The position numbers and the translations under genes are program-made. A DNA stretch of 64,000 bases, from positions 2,852,001 through 2,916,000 of the forward strand of contig NZ_JASGJD010000001.1 of assembly GCF_047601505.1 (NCBI RefSeq), given 5' to 3'. This document shows positions 22,019 through 30,305 of the stretch, one piece after another; positions within the stretch are counted from its first letter, which is position 1, and each line of letters starts with the position of its first letter. The DNA is from Cloacibacterium sp047601505 (lineage in GTDB: Bacteria > Bacteroidota > Bacteroidia > Flavobacteriales > Weeksellaceae). The notes under the pieces were generated by a model. It worked only from the letters and a program-made list of their open reading frames with translations, was not told the origin of the DNA and did not search any database.

Positions 22019-24895
22019 CTAATATCCAAAAACATTCTCTAAAGTTAATTCTTGCAAATCCCCTAAACCTTTCACCGCTTCAAAATTTAGATTTTCTCTT
22101 TTCCCAATTAGCACAACACTATACTTAACAGGTTTAATTTCAGAATTATAAAATCTATCTAAATCATTTATAGTAAGGGTTTCTATTTCAGAATAAACCT
22201 CTTTTCTCACATCAGAATCAATATTCAATTTTCTTAAATTAAAATAATTAAAGAAAATATTAGTTCTTTTAATTCGGGTTGTCGCAATCTGTTTTAAAGC
22301 AGAATTTTTAGCATTTTCGAATTGCAATTCAATCTTCGGCATTTCTTGCATCAATCCATCCATAGCATCTATTGCTAAATTAATTTTATTTGCCTGCGTC
22401 CCTATATAAGTCACCACATAATTATGTTTTCCTATTTCGTTTGCATTATTATAACTTACATAAGCCGAATAAGCCAAACTTTTGCTCTCTCTAAGCTCCT
22501 GAAAAACCACAGAAGACAAACCCCTGCCAAAATATTCATTAAAAACATTTATTTTACCAAAATTAGAAACATTTACCAATCCCGCTCTTCCTACTTTGCA
22601 CATTTCCACCTGAACCATATCATAATCAATAAAATATATGTTATTTTCCGTTTCTGGTTCTGGGTAATTTCTAGCTTCTGGAATTTCAAAAATAGATTCT
22701 TCAATATAATTTTCAGCAATTTTTTTAAAACCTTCAAAATCTTTTCCATAGAAGAAAATTTCATACGGAAATTTTATTAAATTCTTGATTCTATCTGTCA
22801 GTTCATCCACTTTTATTTCAGACAATCGCTCTTCAGAAATCACATCGCTAAACCTAGAGAACTCGCCAAATTTAGCATATTGAACAAGCGCAGTCATTAT
22901 TTTATTTTTATCATTTTTGTTCACTTCCCTGCTTTCCAAAATCAATTGAACAACACCTTCACAAACTTCCGTTTCTGGTTTTACAGATGTTATCCAATGT
23001 TTCATCAAATCAAGACCTTTGGCAATATTTTTCTCTAAACCGCTTAATGAAACTCTAAAATTATCTGCATTGGTAATAAAATCATACAAAATGCCAATTT
23101 TATAAAACTCTTCTTTTAATTGATAAGGAAGAAATTTTTCGGTTCCTAAAAACTGCAAAACATCTATTGCCAGAGAAAGTTCCTTGTCATTATCAGTTCC
23201 CATATTGTAAATGAGATGAACCTGAGCAATATCGTTATATCTATTTTTAACAAAACTCACCTTCTTATCTTTTACTAAAAATTCTTGAATTTCTTCTTGA
23301 TAATTAATAAATTCAGGTTGAATATCTGTTGATTTTTCGTTTAAAATCTCGGTCAAAAACTCAGATTGAGCTTCTCTATTAATTTTAACTGGCGTAATTC
23401 CCGGATTATCAACTCTAATAAGATTTCCATTAGTTCCTTTTGCTTTTTTTATCAAAACATAATTATCTTTGAAAAAATCTTGAGCAAATTTCACCACATC
23501 TTCTTTGGTAATTTTTTCGTATTCCGAAATTTCGTTAAGTTCTTGCTCCCAAGTTCTATTGTTAATAAAAGCGCTATATAACTCACTCGCTAAACCATCT
23601 GCCGTTTCTAAAGCTTTAAGTTTTTGAAGTTTCAAATCGTTTACAATTGCAGAAATTAACCAATCTGGAAAATCTCCTTTTTTCACCAAATCTATCTGTT
23701 CTAATAATAAATTTTTAGCTTTATCTAAACTCTGATTTTCTTTTGGAATAATCACCATTGTAAACATTCCATACTGTTTAAAACCACTTTGATAAGCTAC
23801 CGCTCGCAATGCTTTTTGGTTTTGATTAACATTTAAATCCAACAAACCTGCTTCGCCAGAATTAGACAAAATTTGAGCCACCACGCTAGCCAATCTCTCT
23901 TCCTGCGTTCCATAAGAATCTGTTCTCCAAGCCAAATGCAAACGCTTTGCAGAAGGACTTTTAACTGTTTTTTCAATAATTTGAGTCAAAGGTTCTTCTA
24001 CAATCTGCTCTTTTTTTGGCAACTCTTTGTATTTTAATTCACCAAAATACTTATCAACCAAGAGAATTGTTTCATCAAATTCTAAATCCCCCACCAAAAC
24101 CATCGCCATGTTGTTTGGCACATAAAAATCATTAAAATATTGATGAATTGCCTTCATAGAAGGATTTTTCAAGTGTTCAGACTTTCCTAAAGTCGTTTGT
24201 TGACCATTTGGATGCTTCGGAAAAAGCTCTTCCATTAAAGCGTAATGAACCAATCTTCCATCATTATCTTGCGCTCTATTGAATTCTTCGTAAACAGATT
24301 CCAATTCCGTATGAAAAAGTCTTAAAACCAAATCAGAAAAACGATTTTGTTCTATTTTCAACCATTTTTCTAACTCGTTATTTGGAATATTATTTTTATA
24401 AACCGTTTCATCTAACCAAGTGTGAGCATTGGTTCCGGAAGCTCCAAGCGAAGAAATTGCTTTATCATATTCATTTGCAATAGCATATTTACTTGCTTCT
24501 TGAGAAATTTCATCTATTTTTCTGTAGATTTCTTTCTTTTTTTCAGGATTTTGCTCCGCTTTATGCTCTTCGTACAAATCTGAAATTTGCTCCAAAAGAA
24601 CTTTTTCTTTTTGCCAATCTAAAGTTCCTAATTTAGAGGTTCCTTTAAACATCATGTGCTCAAGATAATGCGCCAAACCTGTATTATCAGAAGGATCGTT
24701 ATTACTTCCCGTTTTCACAGGAATATATGTTTGAATTCTTGGAGCATCAGTATTTTGAGCTAAATAAACTTTCAATCCATTTTTTAAAGTGTAAATTCTT
24801 ACTCCATTTTCATCGCCTACAACTTGCTTGTAAGAATATCCGTTTTTATCAGTATATTTTTTTGTTATATACTGATTTTCAATAATCGTTTCCAT
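22019..24895 (-). CDS. M16 family metallopeptidase (insulinase-like), two-domain
   Basis: The 958-residue protein carries the inverted zinc motif HYLEH at residues 76-80 (LAHYLEHMMFKGTSKLGTLD) with Glu79 catalytic, and the third ligand region ELESVYEEFNRAQDN. The second half (IYFIDYDMVQVEM, GRGLSSVVFQELRESKSLAY) is the inactive partner domain of the clamshell. No signal peptide is seen at the chosen start, so it is cytoplasmic or has a missed leader. M16 enzymes degrade short peptides. The gene is followed by the three small RNA copies on the same strand and is 77 bases from the amidase gene behind it. Confidence 0.93.
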   Translation of the reverse strand: METIIENQYITKKYTDKNGYSYKQVVGDENGVRIYTLKNGLKVYLAQNTDAPRIQTYIPVKTGSNNDPSDNTGLAHYLEHMMFKGTSKLGTLDWQKEKVLLEQISDLYEEHKAEQNPEKKKEIYRKIDEISQEASKYAIANEYDKAISSLGASGTNAHTWLDETVYKNNIPNNELEKWLKIEQNRFSDLVLRLFHTELESVYEEFNRAQDNDGRLVHYALMEELFPKHPNGQQTTLGKSEHLKNPSMKAIHQYFNDFYVPNNMAMVLVGDLEFDETILLVDKYFGELKYKELPKKEQIVEEPLTQIIEKTVKSPSAKRLHLAWRTDSYGTQEERLASVVAQILSNSGEAGLLDLNVNQNQKALRAVAYQSGFKQYGMFTMVIIPKENQSLDKAKNLLLEQIDLVKKGDFPDWLISAIVNDLKLQKLKALETADGLASELYSAFINNRTWEQELNEISEYEKITKEDVVKFAQDFFKDNYVLIKKAKGTNGNLIRVDNPGITPVKINREAQSEFLTEILNEKSTDIQPEFINYQEEIQEFLVKDKKVSFVKNRYNDIAQVHLIYNMGTDNDKELSLAIDVLQFLGTEKFLPYQLKEEFYKIGILYDFITNADNFRVSLSGLEKNIAKGLDLMKHWITSVKPETEVCEGVVQLILESREVNKNDKNKIMTALVQYAKFGEFSRFSDVISEERLSEIKVDELTDRIKNLIKFPYEIFFYGKDFEGFKKIAENYIEESIFEIPEARNYPEPETENNIYFIDYDMVQVEMCKVGRAGLVNVSNFGKINVFNEYFGRGLSSVVFQELRESKSLAYSAYVSYNNANEIGKHNYVVTYIGTQANKINLAIDAMDGLMQEMPKIELQFENAKNSALKQIATTRIKRTNIFFNYFNLRKLNIDSDVRKEVYSEIETLTINDLDRFYNSEIKPVKYSVVLIGKRENLNFEAVKGLGDLQELTLENVFGY

Positions 24896-24906
24896 GATAT
24901 TATATA

Positions 24907-24950
24907 TTAAAAAACTTCGACAAACTTAATAAAAATAGCTTGCCGAAGTT
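24907..24950 (-). terminator. Terminator of the amidase gene
   Basis: The arms AACTTCG and CGAAGTT (24944-24950, 24913-24919), extended by CAA/TTG after a G-T pair, are followed by T-run on the minus strand. Confidence 0.65.
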
Positions 24951-24972
24951 AGATTATTTTGATAATTAATAA

Positions 24973-25980
24973 CTATTTTGTAGAATATTTTTGATTGAGC
25001 GCTTGAAGAATTGCCCAAGTTTCCATGTCTAATTTCCCGTCGAAATTTTCTGGTCTAAAATGATATTGCAATGCTTCAATAGTAGATTGAGTTGCTTTAT
25101 CCCAAACTCCAGATTCAGACAAAGAAGTATAACCAAATTTTTTCAATTCAATTTGAACTTTCATCACAAAAGCTGCATCATTAAATTTAGCTGTAAAATC
25201 TTCCGGAATAATTTGAGTAAGAAAAGCTTGTTTCGCCGCATCATCATACCACATTCCTATTCCGTATTCGTCGTACAATTTTTTCCAAGGAAAAAGAGGA
25301 CCAGGATCTTGTTTTCTCGTTGGCGCAATATCCGAATGTGCCAAAACATTAGTTGGTGATATTTTATAACGATTAACCAAATCCTTCACCAATTCTGCCA
25401 CTTTTTTTACCTGATAATCAGGAAAAGGATAGAATGTTTTTTTGCCTCCTTGTTCCGTAAAACCGTTGTTTACAATTTCAATTCCTATAGAAGTATCATT
25501 CAAACCTACATCTTTTCTCCATTCGCTAATTCCTGCATGATAAGCTCTTTTGTTTTCATCTACCAATTGATATATTTCAGAATCATCTAAATCGTTTACC
25601 AAATAATGAGCACTTACAGATTGCGTTGTAAGAACTCTCACAGATTTATCATGATCAATAGCTGTATAATGAAGAATTACATATTTCTGTCTGAAATTTT
25701 GCGCCACAGCAGGAAAATAATTTTTAGCAATCGTATAACCTTTAGGATTTGCACTAACAATAGAACCATAACTAATAGTGTTATCATTTTTATTAGGATC
25801 CGCTATATTTACAGTATAATACTCTCCTCCCTTTACATCATGTCTTATCGGTGGTTTTGGCGCCTCTACAGGCTTTTGAGCAACCGGTTTAGGTGAAATT
25901 TGTGTTTTTTTTATCTCTTTTTTCGCACCACAAGAAATTATCACTAAAGATAAACCGATGACATATAACGAATTACGCAT
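24973..25980 (-). CDS. N-acetylmuramoyl-L-alanine amidase lipoprotein (AmpD/Amidase_2) with peptidoglycan-binding domain
   Basis: The 335-residue protein begins with a lipoprotein signal (LSLVIISC, lipid Cys17). A linker rich in K, P and Q follows. The Amidase_2 domain (about residues 95-240) has VILHYTAIDH, SAHYLVNDLD, GIEIVNNGFTEQGGK and NVLAHSDIAPTRKQDPGPLF, with zinc ligands in HYTA and the AHSDIAP...KxDPG part. The C-terminus (260-330) is a peptidoglycan-binding helical domain: LKKFGYTSLSESGVWDKATQ. It should cut the lactyl-peptide bond in murein at the inner face of the outer membrane. A minus-strand -7 box is at 26010-26017. Confidence 0.93.
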   Translation of the reverse strand: MRNSLYVIGLSLVIISCGAKKEIKKTQISPKPVAQKPVEAPKPPIRHDVKGGEYYTVNIADPNKNDNTISYGSIVSANPKGYTIAKNYFPAVAQNFRQKYVILHYTAIDHDKSVRVLTTQSVSAHYLVNDLDDSEIYQLVDENKRAYHAGISEWRKDVGLNDTSIGIEIVNNGFTEQGGKKTFYPFPDYQVKKVAELVKDLVNRYKISPTNVLAHSDIAPTRKQDPGPLFPWKKLYDEYGIGMWYDDAAKQAFLTQIIPEDFTAKFNDAAFVMKVQIELKKFGYTSLSESGVWDKATQSTIEALQYHFRPENFDGKLDMETWAILQALNQKYSTK

Positions 25981-26009
25981 TTTCCTTTATTTATGAATGT
26001 TTACAAAGT

Positions 26010-26017
26010 CAAATTTA
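26010..26017 (-). promoter_or_regulatory. Amidase promoter -7 box
   Basis: TAAATTTG on the minus strand, 29 bases before the start at 25980. Confidence 0.55.
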
Positions 26018-26040
26018 CAAAAAAAAATCTATCCTTTTGT

Positions 26041-26071
26041 TTGGTTATTTAAGAAATCCTTTATATATTTG
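26041..26071 (+). promoter_or_regulatory. tRNA operon promoter
   Basis: TTG (26041-26043) and TATATTTG (26064-26071) have a 20-base spacer, which matches the Bacteroidota -33/-7 consensus. The tRNA-Ser starts 41 bases downstream. Confidence 0.75.
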
Positions 26072-26112
26072 CACTCGCAATTACGGAAGAGAAGTTCTTA
26101 TAGAATTTGCAA

Positions 26113-26197
26113 GGAGGGTTGCCGGAGTGGTTAACGGAGCAGTTTGCTAAACTGTCGACTCGCAAGGGTCGCAAGGGTTCGAATCCCTTACCCTCCG
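26113..26197 (+). tRNA. tRNA-Ser(GCT)
   Basis: Acceptor GGAGGGT pairs with ACCCTCC, the anticodon loop TTGCTAA between CAGT and ACTG gives GCT, the long variable arm is ACTCGCAAGGGT-like as in serine tRNAs, and the T-arm GGGTTCGAATCCC is complete. The 3' CCA is not encoded. First gene of the tRNA cluster. Confidence 0.93.
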
Positions 26198-26207
26198 CTA
26201 AAAAAAT

Positions 26208-26282
26208 CGGGGTGTAGCGTAGTCCGGTCATCGCGCCTGGTTTGGGACCAGGAGGTCGCAGGTTCGAATCCTGCCACCCCGA
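26208..26282 (+). tRNA. tRNA-Pro(TGG), copy 1
   Basis: Acceptor CGGGGTG/CACCCCG, anticodon loop TTTGGGA with TGG, T-arm AGGTTCGAATCCT, discriminator A. It is identical to the copy at 26457-26531, with 10 bases separating it from tRNA-Ser. Confidence 0.95.
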
Positions 26283-26303
26283 CTATTAGAAACATTAAAC
26301 AAT

Positions 26304-26377
26304 GGGTGCGTAGCTCAGCTGGATAGAGCATCTGCCTTCTAAGCAGACGGTCACAGGTTCGAATCCTGTCGCGCTCA
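26304..26377 (+). tRNA. tRNA-Arg(TCT), copy 1
   Basis: Acceptor GGGTGCG/CGCGCTC (two G-T pairs), D-arm GCTCAGCTGGATAGAGC, anticodon loop CTTCTAA with TCT in stem CTGC/GCAG, T-arm CAGGTTCGAATCCTG. A terminator follows. Confidence 0.94.
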
Positions 26378-26380
26378 CAA

Positions 26381-26412
26381 AAAGAGAAATCAGCAATGGC
26401 TTCTCTTTTTTT
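26381..26412 (+). terminator. Terminator after tRNA-Arg copy 1
   Basis: AAAGAGAA/TTCTCTTT with T-run; the same AAAGAGAAATCA sequence recurs after the other two tRNA-Arg copies. Confidence 0.8.
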
Positions 26413-26456
26413 ATAGAAATTTTTAAGATTTTATATCTTTTTAAGTCGTTTTTTTT

Positions 26457-26531
26457 CGGGGTGTAGCGTAGTCCGGTCATCGCGCCTGGTTTGGGACCAG
26501 GAGGTCGCAGGTTCGAATCCTGCCACCCCGA
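26457..26531 (+). tRNA. tRNA-Pro(TGG), copy 2
   Basis: Same sequence as the copy at 26208-26282 over all 75 bases. Together with the Arg copies it shows a tandem duplication of a Pro-Arg pair. Confidence 0.95.
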
Positions 26532-26536
26532 CACAC

Positions 26537-26558
26537 AAAATTCCTTCGGGAATTTTTT
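26537..26558 (+). terminator. Hairpin with TTCG loop between tRNA-Pro and tRNA-Arg
   Basis: AAAATTCC/GGAATTTT around a TTCG tetraloop, followed by T-run. Confidence 0.7.
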
Positions 26559-26571
26559 AGTTTATAATTAA

Positions 26572-26645
26572 GGGTGCGTAGCTCAGCTGGATAGAGCATC
26601 TGCCTTCTAAGCAGACGGTCACAGGTTCGAATCCTGTCGCGCTCA
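26572..26645 (+). tRNA. tRNA-Arg(TCT), copy 2
   Basis: Identical to copy 1 from acceptor to discriminator, with anticodon TCT. It ends 48 bases before the GIY-YIG gene. Confidence 0.95.
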
Positions 26646-26647
26646 CG

Positions 26648-26678
26648 AAAGAGAAATCATTTCTGATTTCTCTTTTTT
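26648..26678 (+). terminator. Terminator after tRNA-Arg copy 2
   Basis: AAAGAGAAATCA/TGATTTCTCTTT with a four-base loop and T-run: a 12-bp stem. Confidence 0.85.
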
Positions 26679-26692
26679 GTTTATATTTACTT

Positions 26693-26947
26693 ATGTGTTA
26701 TACTTATATTTTATACTCTGAAACTTTAGATAAATTCTACATCGGTCACACTTGTGAAAATATTAATGAAAGACTTAGAAAACATTTATCTGACCACAAA
26801 GGTTTTACTGCCAATATTAAAGATTGGAAAATTGTTTATTTTGAAACTCTCGAAAATAAATCTTTAGCTTACAAACGTGAGCTAGAAATAAAATCATGGA
26901 AAAGTAAAACCAAAATCAAAAAATTAATCTACAACTCTGCTAGATAG
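26693..26947 (+). CDS. Small GIY-YIG nuclease ending inside a tRNA-Arg remnant
   Basis: The 84-residue protein is a single GIY-YIG domain: MCYTYILYSETLDKFYIGHT at the N-terminus (YIL...FYIG), NINERLRKHLSDHKGFTANI, WKIVYFETLENKSLAYKREL and EIKSWKSKTKIKKLI. The catalytic Tyr, Arg and Glu positions are present. The last codons (NSAR, then TAG) are read from the D-arm of a broken tRNA-Arg. The gene sits between tRNA-Arg copy 2 with its terminator and that broken copy with an equivalent terminator. This suggests it arrived by insertion at a tRNA-Arg gene. Its activity is not shown; it may be an endonuclease of a very small mobile unit. Confidence 0.88.
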   Translation: MCYTYILYSETLDKFYIGHTCENINERLRKHLSDHKGFTANIKDWKIVYFETLENKSLAYKRELEIKSWKSKTKIKKLIYNSAR

Positions 26948-27002
26948 AGCATCCCGATTTTCTAAATCGGGACGGTCACAGGTTCGAATCCTGTCGCGCT
27001 CA
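26929..27002 (+). pseudogene. tRNA-Arg(TCT) remnant lacking its 5' acceptor strand
   Basis: From CTC at 26935 the sequence follows tRNA-Arg: D-arm CTCTGCTAGATAGAGC (two changes), then the anticodon hairpin, then ACGGTCACAGGTTCGAATCC and CGCGCTCA exactly as in the intact copies. The 5' acceptor strand GGGTGCG is missing and what replaces it (the end of the GIY-YIG gene) cannot pair with CGCGCTC. The anticodon stem is replaced by TCCCGAT/ATCGGGA, 7 bp instead of 5, around loop TTTCTAA that still holds TCT. Confidence 0.8.
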
Positions 27003-27003
27003 C

Positions 27004-27036
27004 GAAAGAGAAATCAGAAATGGTTTCTCTTTTTTG
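27004..27036 (+). terminator. Terminator after the tRNA-Arg remnant
   Basis: GAAAGAGAAA/TTTCTCTTTT with T-run, matching the terminators of the intact tRNA-Arg copies. Confidence 0.8.
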
Positions 27037-27038
27037 TT

Positions 27039-27067
27039 TTGTATCAAGAATGTTTTCAATATTTTTG
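27039..27067 (+). promoter_or_regulatory. Promoter of the glycosyltransferase gene, probably leaderless
   Basis: TTG (27039-27041), an 18-base spacer and TATTTTTG (27060-27067). Only four bases separate the box from ATG at 27072, so transcription would begin at or next to the start codon. Confidence 0.6.
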
Positions 27068-27071
27068 AAAA

Positions 27072-28292
27072 ATGAAAAATTTGGTAATTATTGGCAAGGT
27101 TTTCCCAGAACCTAATTCTACAGCAGCTGGTTCTAGAATGCTTCAATTGATAGATTTATTTCAAACTCAAAATTATCAAATTACATTTCTTTCCACCGCT
27201 TCAATTTCAGAAAACAGTTTTGATTTGAATTCAAAAAACGTTCAATTCCAGAATATTATACTCAATGATAATAGTTTTGATGATTTGATACAAAAACTCA
27301 ATCCTGAAATTGTAATTTTTGACAGATTTACCACAGAAGAACAATTTGGATGGAGAGTTTCAGAAAATGCTTCTAATGCAATAAAAATTTTAGACACCGA
27401 AGATTTACACTTTCTAAGAAATGCCAGAGAAATCGCTTTCAAACAAAATAAAAAATTAGAACATTCGGATTTAATTAATGATGTTTTCAAAAGAGAAATA
27501 GCTTCCATTTTAAGATGTGATTTATCGCTCATCATTTCTGAATTTGAGATGAATTTACTCAAAACTGAATTTAATATTAATGCAAATATTCTGCACTATC
27601 TTCCTATGTTTGCAGAATGTGAAAAATCTGAAATTCCTTTTTCCGAAAGAAAAAATTTTGTCAGCATTGGCAATTTCTTGCACGAACCCAATTGGCAAAC
27701 CGTTCTCCAACTCAAAAAAGTTTGGAAAAACATCAAAAATCAACTTCCAGAAGCCGAAATTCACATTTATGGAGCTTATGCTACGGAAAAAGTCTTCCAA
27801 TTGCACAACCAAAAAGAAGGTTTCATCGTAAAAGGAAGAGCCGAAAGTGTAGAAACTGTTTTCAATAATGCTAAAGTTTTGCTTGCGCCAATTCCTTTTG
27901 GAGCAGGAATTAAAGGAAAATTGCTCGAAAGTATGCAATTTGGTTTACCCAACGTAACTTCCACAGTTGGTGCAGAGGCAATGCACGAAAGTTTCGATTG
28001 GAACGGTTTCATCACAGATAACGAAACAGAATTTGTAGAAAAAGCAATTTTACTCTATCAGGACGAAATTATTTGGGAAAAATCTCAAGAAAATGGATTT
28101 CTAATTATAGAAAAACTATTCAAAAAAGAGATTTTCGAAAGAGATTTCACAGCAAAAATAGATTGGATTTTAGAACATTTACCCGAACATACAAACACTA
28201 ATTTTCTTGGGCAAATTCTTCAACATCATACTTTACAAAGCACAAAATACCTCAGCAAATGGATTGAGGAAAAGAATTCTAAAAATCAATAA
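27072..28292 (+). CDS. Glycosyltransferase, GT4-like (GT-B fold)
   Basis: The 406-residue protein has the GT-B layout. The N-terminal domain opens with NLVIIGKVFPEPNSTAAGSR. The C-terminal domain has FVSIGNFLHEPNWQTVLQLK, EAEIHIYGAYATEKVFQL, VLLAPIPFGAGIKGKLLESM and GLPNVTSTVGAEAMH, which is the donor-binding E-x7-E type region. No membrane segment or signal is seen, so it acts in the cytoplasm. Donor and acceptor are unknown. It stands alone after the tRNA cluster, not in a polysaccharide operon. The promoter is four bases before ATG. Confidence 0.87.
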   Translation: MKNLVIIGKVFPEPNSTAAGSRMLQLIDLFQTQNYQITFLSTASISENSFDLNSKNVQFQNIILNDNSFDDLIQKLNPEIVIFDRFTTEEQFGWRVSENASNAIKILDTEDLHFLRNAREIAFKQNKKLEHSDLINDVFKREIASILRCDLSLIISEFEMNLLKTEFNINANILHYLPMFAECEKSEIPFSERKNFVSIGNFLHEPNWQTVLQLKKVWKNIKNQLPEAEIHIYGAYATEKVFQLHNQKEGFIVKGRAESVETVFNNAKVLLAPIPFGAGIKGKLLESMQFGLPNVTSTVGAEAMHESFDWNGFITDNETEFVEKAILLYQDEIIWEKSQENGFLIIEKLFKKEIFERDFTAKIDWILEHLPEHTNTNFLGQILQHHTLQSTKYLSKWIEEKNSKNQ

Positions 28293-28365
28293 TTATAATT
28301 CTTCCTTTTATTTCTTTTAGTTTCCGTATTTTTACACTTTCATTAAAATTAAGGTACAAAAACCT

Positions 28366-29526
28366 ATGGATACAGAAAATTTACAAATTCAGATAAAAAC
28401 ATTTTTTGGTTTAGAAGAAATTCTTGCCGAAGAAATTAAAAAATTGGGAGGAAGAAAAGTGGAGATTAAAAACCGTGCCGTAAACTGCGAAGGAGACCTT
28501 GGTTTTCTTTACAAAATTAATTATTCTGCCAGAACAGCGGTTAAAATTTTGGTTCCAATTGCGACTTTCAAAGCTTGGAACGAAAACAAATTCTACGACA
28601 AAGTTTTTGATTTTCCTTGGGAAACCGTAATGAATGTAAACCAAAGCTTTGCGATTGACGCTACTGTTTATTCTGAAACGTTCAAACATTCTCAATTTGT
28701 AGCGTTAAAAATGAAAGATGCCATTTGTGATTATTTCGTGATGAAAGAAAAACGCAGACCAGACGTTGACCCGAAAAACCCTGACATAAAACTTCACCTT
28801 CATATTGATAGAGAACTGGTAACCATTTCTTTAGATTCTTCGGGAGACCCTTTATTTAAGCGTGGTTACAGAAAAGAACAAGGCGAAGCACCAATTAATG
28901 AAGTCTTAGCTTCGGGAATGTTACAATTGGCAGGTTGGGACGGAAAAGGCAATTTTCTAGACCCAATGTGTGGAAGCGGAACACTTTTGATAGAAGCTGC
29001 AATCTTGGCGATGGATTTGCCAGCTCAGATTTTTCGAAAGAAATTTGCTTTTCAGAATTGGAAAAATTACGATGCCGAATTATTCACCAAAATAAAAGAA
29101 TTCCGAATTAACAGAATTAAAGAATTTACTGGAAAAATTGTAGGTTTTGACATTGATGCAAGAATGCTAAATGCAGCCAGAATCAACATAGAATCTGCCG
29201 AAATGGAAGACGTAATAGAAGTGAGAAAACAAAATTTCTTTGATTCTGAAAAAGACATGTTCCCGCTGTTGATGGTTTTCAATCCGCCTTATGACGAGAG
29301 AATTACGATAAAAGAACCCGATTTTTACAAGAAAATTGGCGATACTTTCAAGCAAAAATATCCTAACACTTTGGCTTGGATGATTTCTTCTGATTTAGAA
29401 GGCGTGAAAAATGTAGGTTTAAGACCATCGAGAAAAATAAAACTCTTTAACGGAAAATTAGAATGCCGTTTCATGCAATACGAAATGTACGAAGGCACGA
29501 AGAAAATTCATAAATTGGAAAAGTAA
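28366..29526 (+). CDS. rlmL: THUMP-domain class I RNA methyltransferase (RlmL/RlmK N-type)
   Basis: The 386-residue enzyme has an N-terminal ferredoxin-like plus THUMP domain (FGLEEILAEEIKKLGG to about residue 160, with KMKDAICDYFVMKEKRRPDV) and a Rossmann methyltransferase domain with FLDPMCGSGTLLIEAAILA, GFDIDARMLNAARINIESA and the catalytic motif FNPPYDERI. This is the organisation of E. coli RlmL (23S rRNA m2G2445) without the RlmK half. A guanosine N2-methylation of 23S rRNA is the expected role; the precise base in this species is inference. Gene name by family. Confidence 0.87.
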   Translation: MDTENLQIQIKTFFGLEEILAEEIKKLGGRKVEIKNRAVNCEGDLGFLYKINYSARTAVKILVPIATFKAWNENKFYDKVFDFPWETVMNVNQSFAIDATVYSETFKHSQFVALKMKDAICDYFVMKEKRRPDVDPKNPDIKLHLHIDRELVTISLDSSGDPLFKRGYRKEQGEAPINEVLASGMLQLAGWDGKGNFLDPMCGSGTLLIEAAILAMDLPAQIFRKKFAFQNWKNYDAELFTKIKEFRINRIKEFTGKIVGFDIDARMLNAARINIESAEMEDVIEVRKQNFFDSEKDMFPLLMVFNPPYDERITIKEPDFYKKIGDTFKQKYPNTLAWMISSDLEGVKNVGLRPSRKIKLFNGKLECRFMQYEMYEGTKKIHKLEK

Positions 29527-29559
29527 AATGCTTCGATTTCGTTTGGCATAACATCTTTG

Positions 29560-29585
29560 AATTTGTCAGTCTGAGCGAAGTCGAA
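29560..29585. repeat. Dispersed repeat of the GTCAGTCTGAGCGAAGTCGA type
   Basis: A single decayed copy of the flavobacterial TCTGAGCGAAG-type repeat; see also 14135-14223 and 33186-33200. Confidence 0.45.
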
Positions 29586-29639
29586 GACCAATATTTTATA
29601 TAAATTCCTTATATTTACTCATCAATTCTAAAAAATTCA

Positions 29640-30185
29640 ATGCAAAATACAGGTCAACAATTCAGTGAAATCATTCAACAGTGCAGAGATTTATTTTCTA
29701 AAAAATTACAAGATTACGGTGCAGCTTGGCGAGTTTTAAGACCCAGTTCTATTACCGACCAAATCTACATAAAAGTCAACAGAATTCGTACTTTACAGAT
29801 GACGGATGTAAAAATGGTGGACGAACACGAAGAAGACGAATTTGTTGCCATTGTAAACTACTCTATTATTGGTTTGATACAATTAGAGAAAGGTTTTTCT
29901 GAAAATTTAGACGAAGACAGAGCCGAAATTTTGAAATTATACGACGATTACGCTCAAAAAGCTAAAGATTTAATGCTTCGTAAAAACCACGATTATGGTG
30001 AAGCTTGGCGAGAAATGAGAATCTCTTCTATCACCGATTTAATTTATCAAAAAGTACTGAGAACAAAACAAATAGAAGACAACCAAGGAAAAACTTTGGT
30101 TTCCGAAGGTTTAGACGCTAATTATTACGACATGCTGAATTATGCTGTTTTTTGTTTGATTAAAATGATAGAAGAGAAAAAATAA
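29640..30185 (+). CDS. DUF1599 protein (two tandem domains)
   Basis: The 181-residue protein contains the DUF1599 unit twice. The first has CRDLFSKKLQDYGAAWRVLR and PSSITDQIYIKVNRI, the second KAKDLMLRKNHDYGEAWREM and ISSITDLIYQKVLRTKQIED. The unit 'K(N/L)xDYGxAWRxxRxSSITDxIYxKVxR' is the nucleotide-modification-associated domain 1 family. Its biochemical role is unknown. Bacteroidota often place this gene with folate and tpiA-side genes, as here (tpiA is 2.1 kb downstream). It is soluble and has no signal peptide. Confidence 0.88.
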   Translation: MQNTGQQFSEIIQQCRDLFSKKLQDYGAAWRVLRPSSITDQIYIKVNRIRTLQMTDVKMVDEHEEDEFVAIVNYSIIGLIQLEKGFSENLDEDRAEILKLYDDYAQKAKDLMLRKNHDYGEAWREMRISSITDLIYQKVLRTKQIEDNQGKTLVSEGLDANYYDMLNYAVFCLIKMIEEKK

Positions 30186-30305
30186 GGCTTCGACTCCGCT
30201 CAGCCTAACAAAAATAGAAAATACAAGCAATTTAAAAATTAAAAAATAACCACCTCGTTTGTCATTGACTTCATCTAATCTTCGATTTCCAAAGGAATCT
30301 AAATA

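Noticed and set aside
26144..26326. Short open frame across the tRNA-Ser and tRNA-Pro genes
   Set aside because: The tRNA genes fully explain this sequence.
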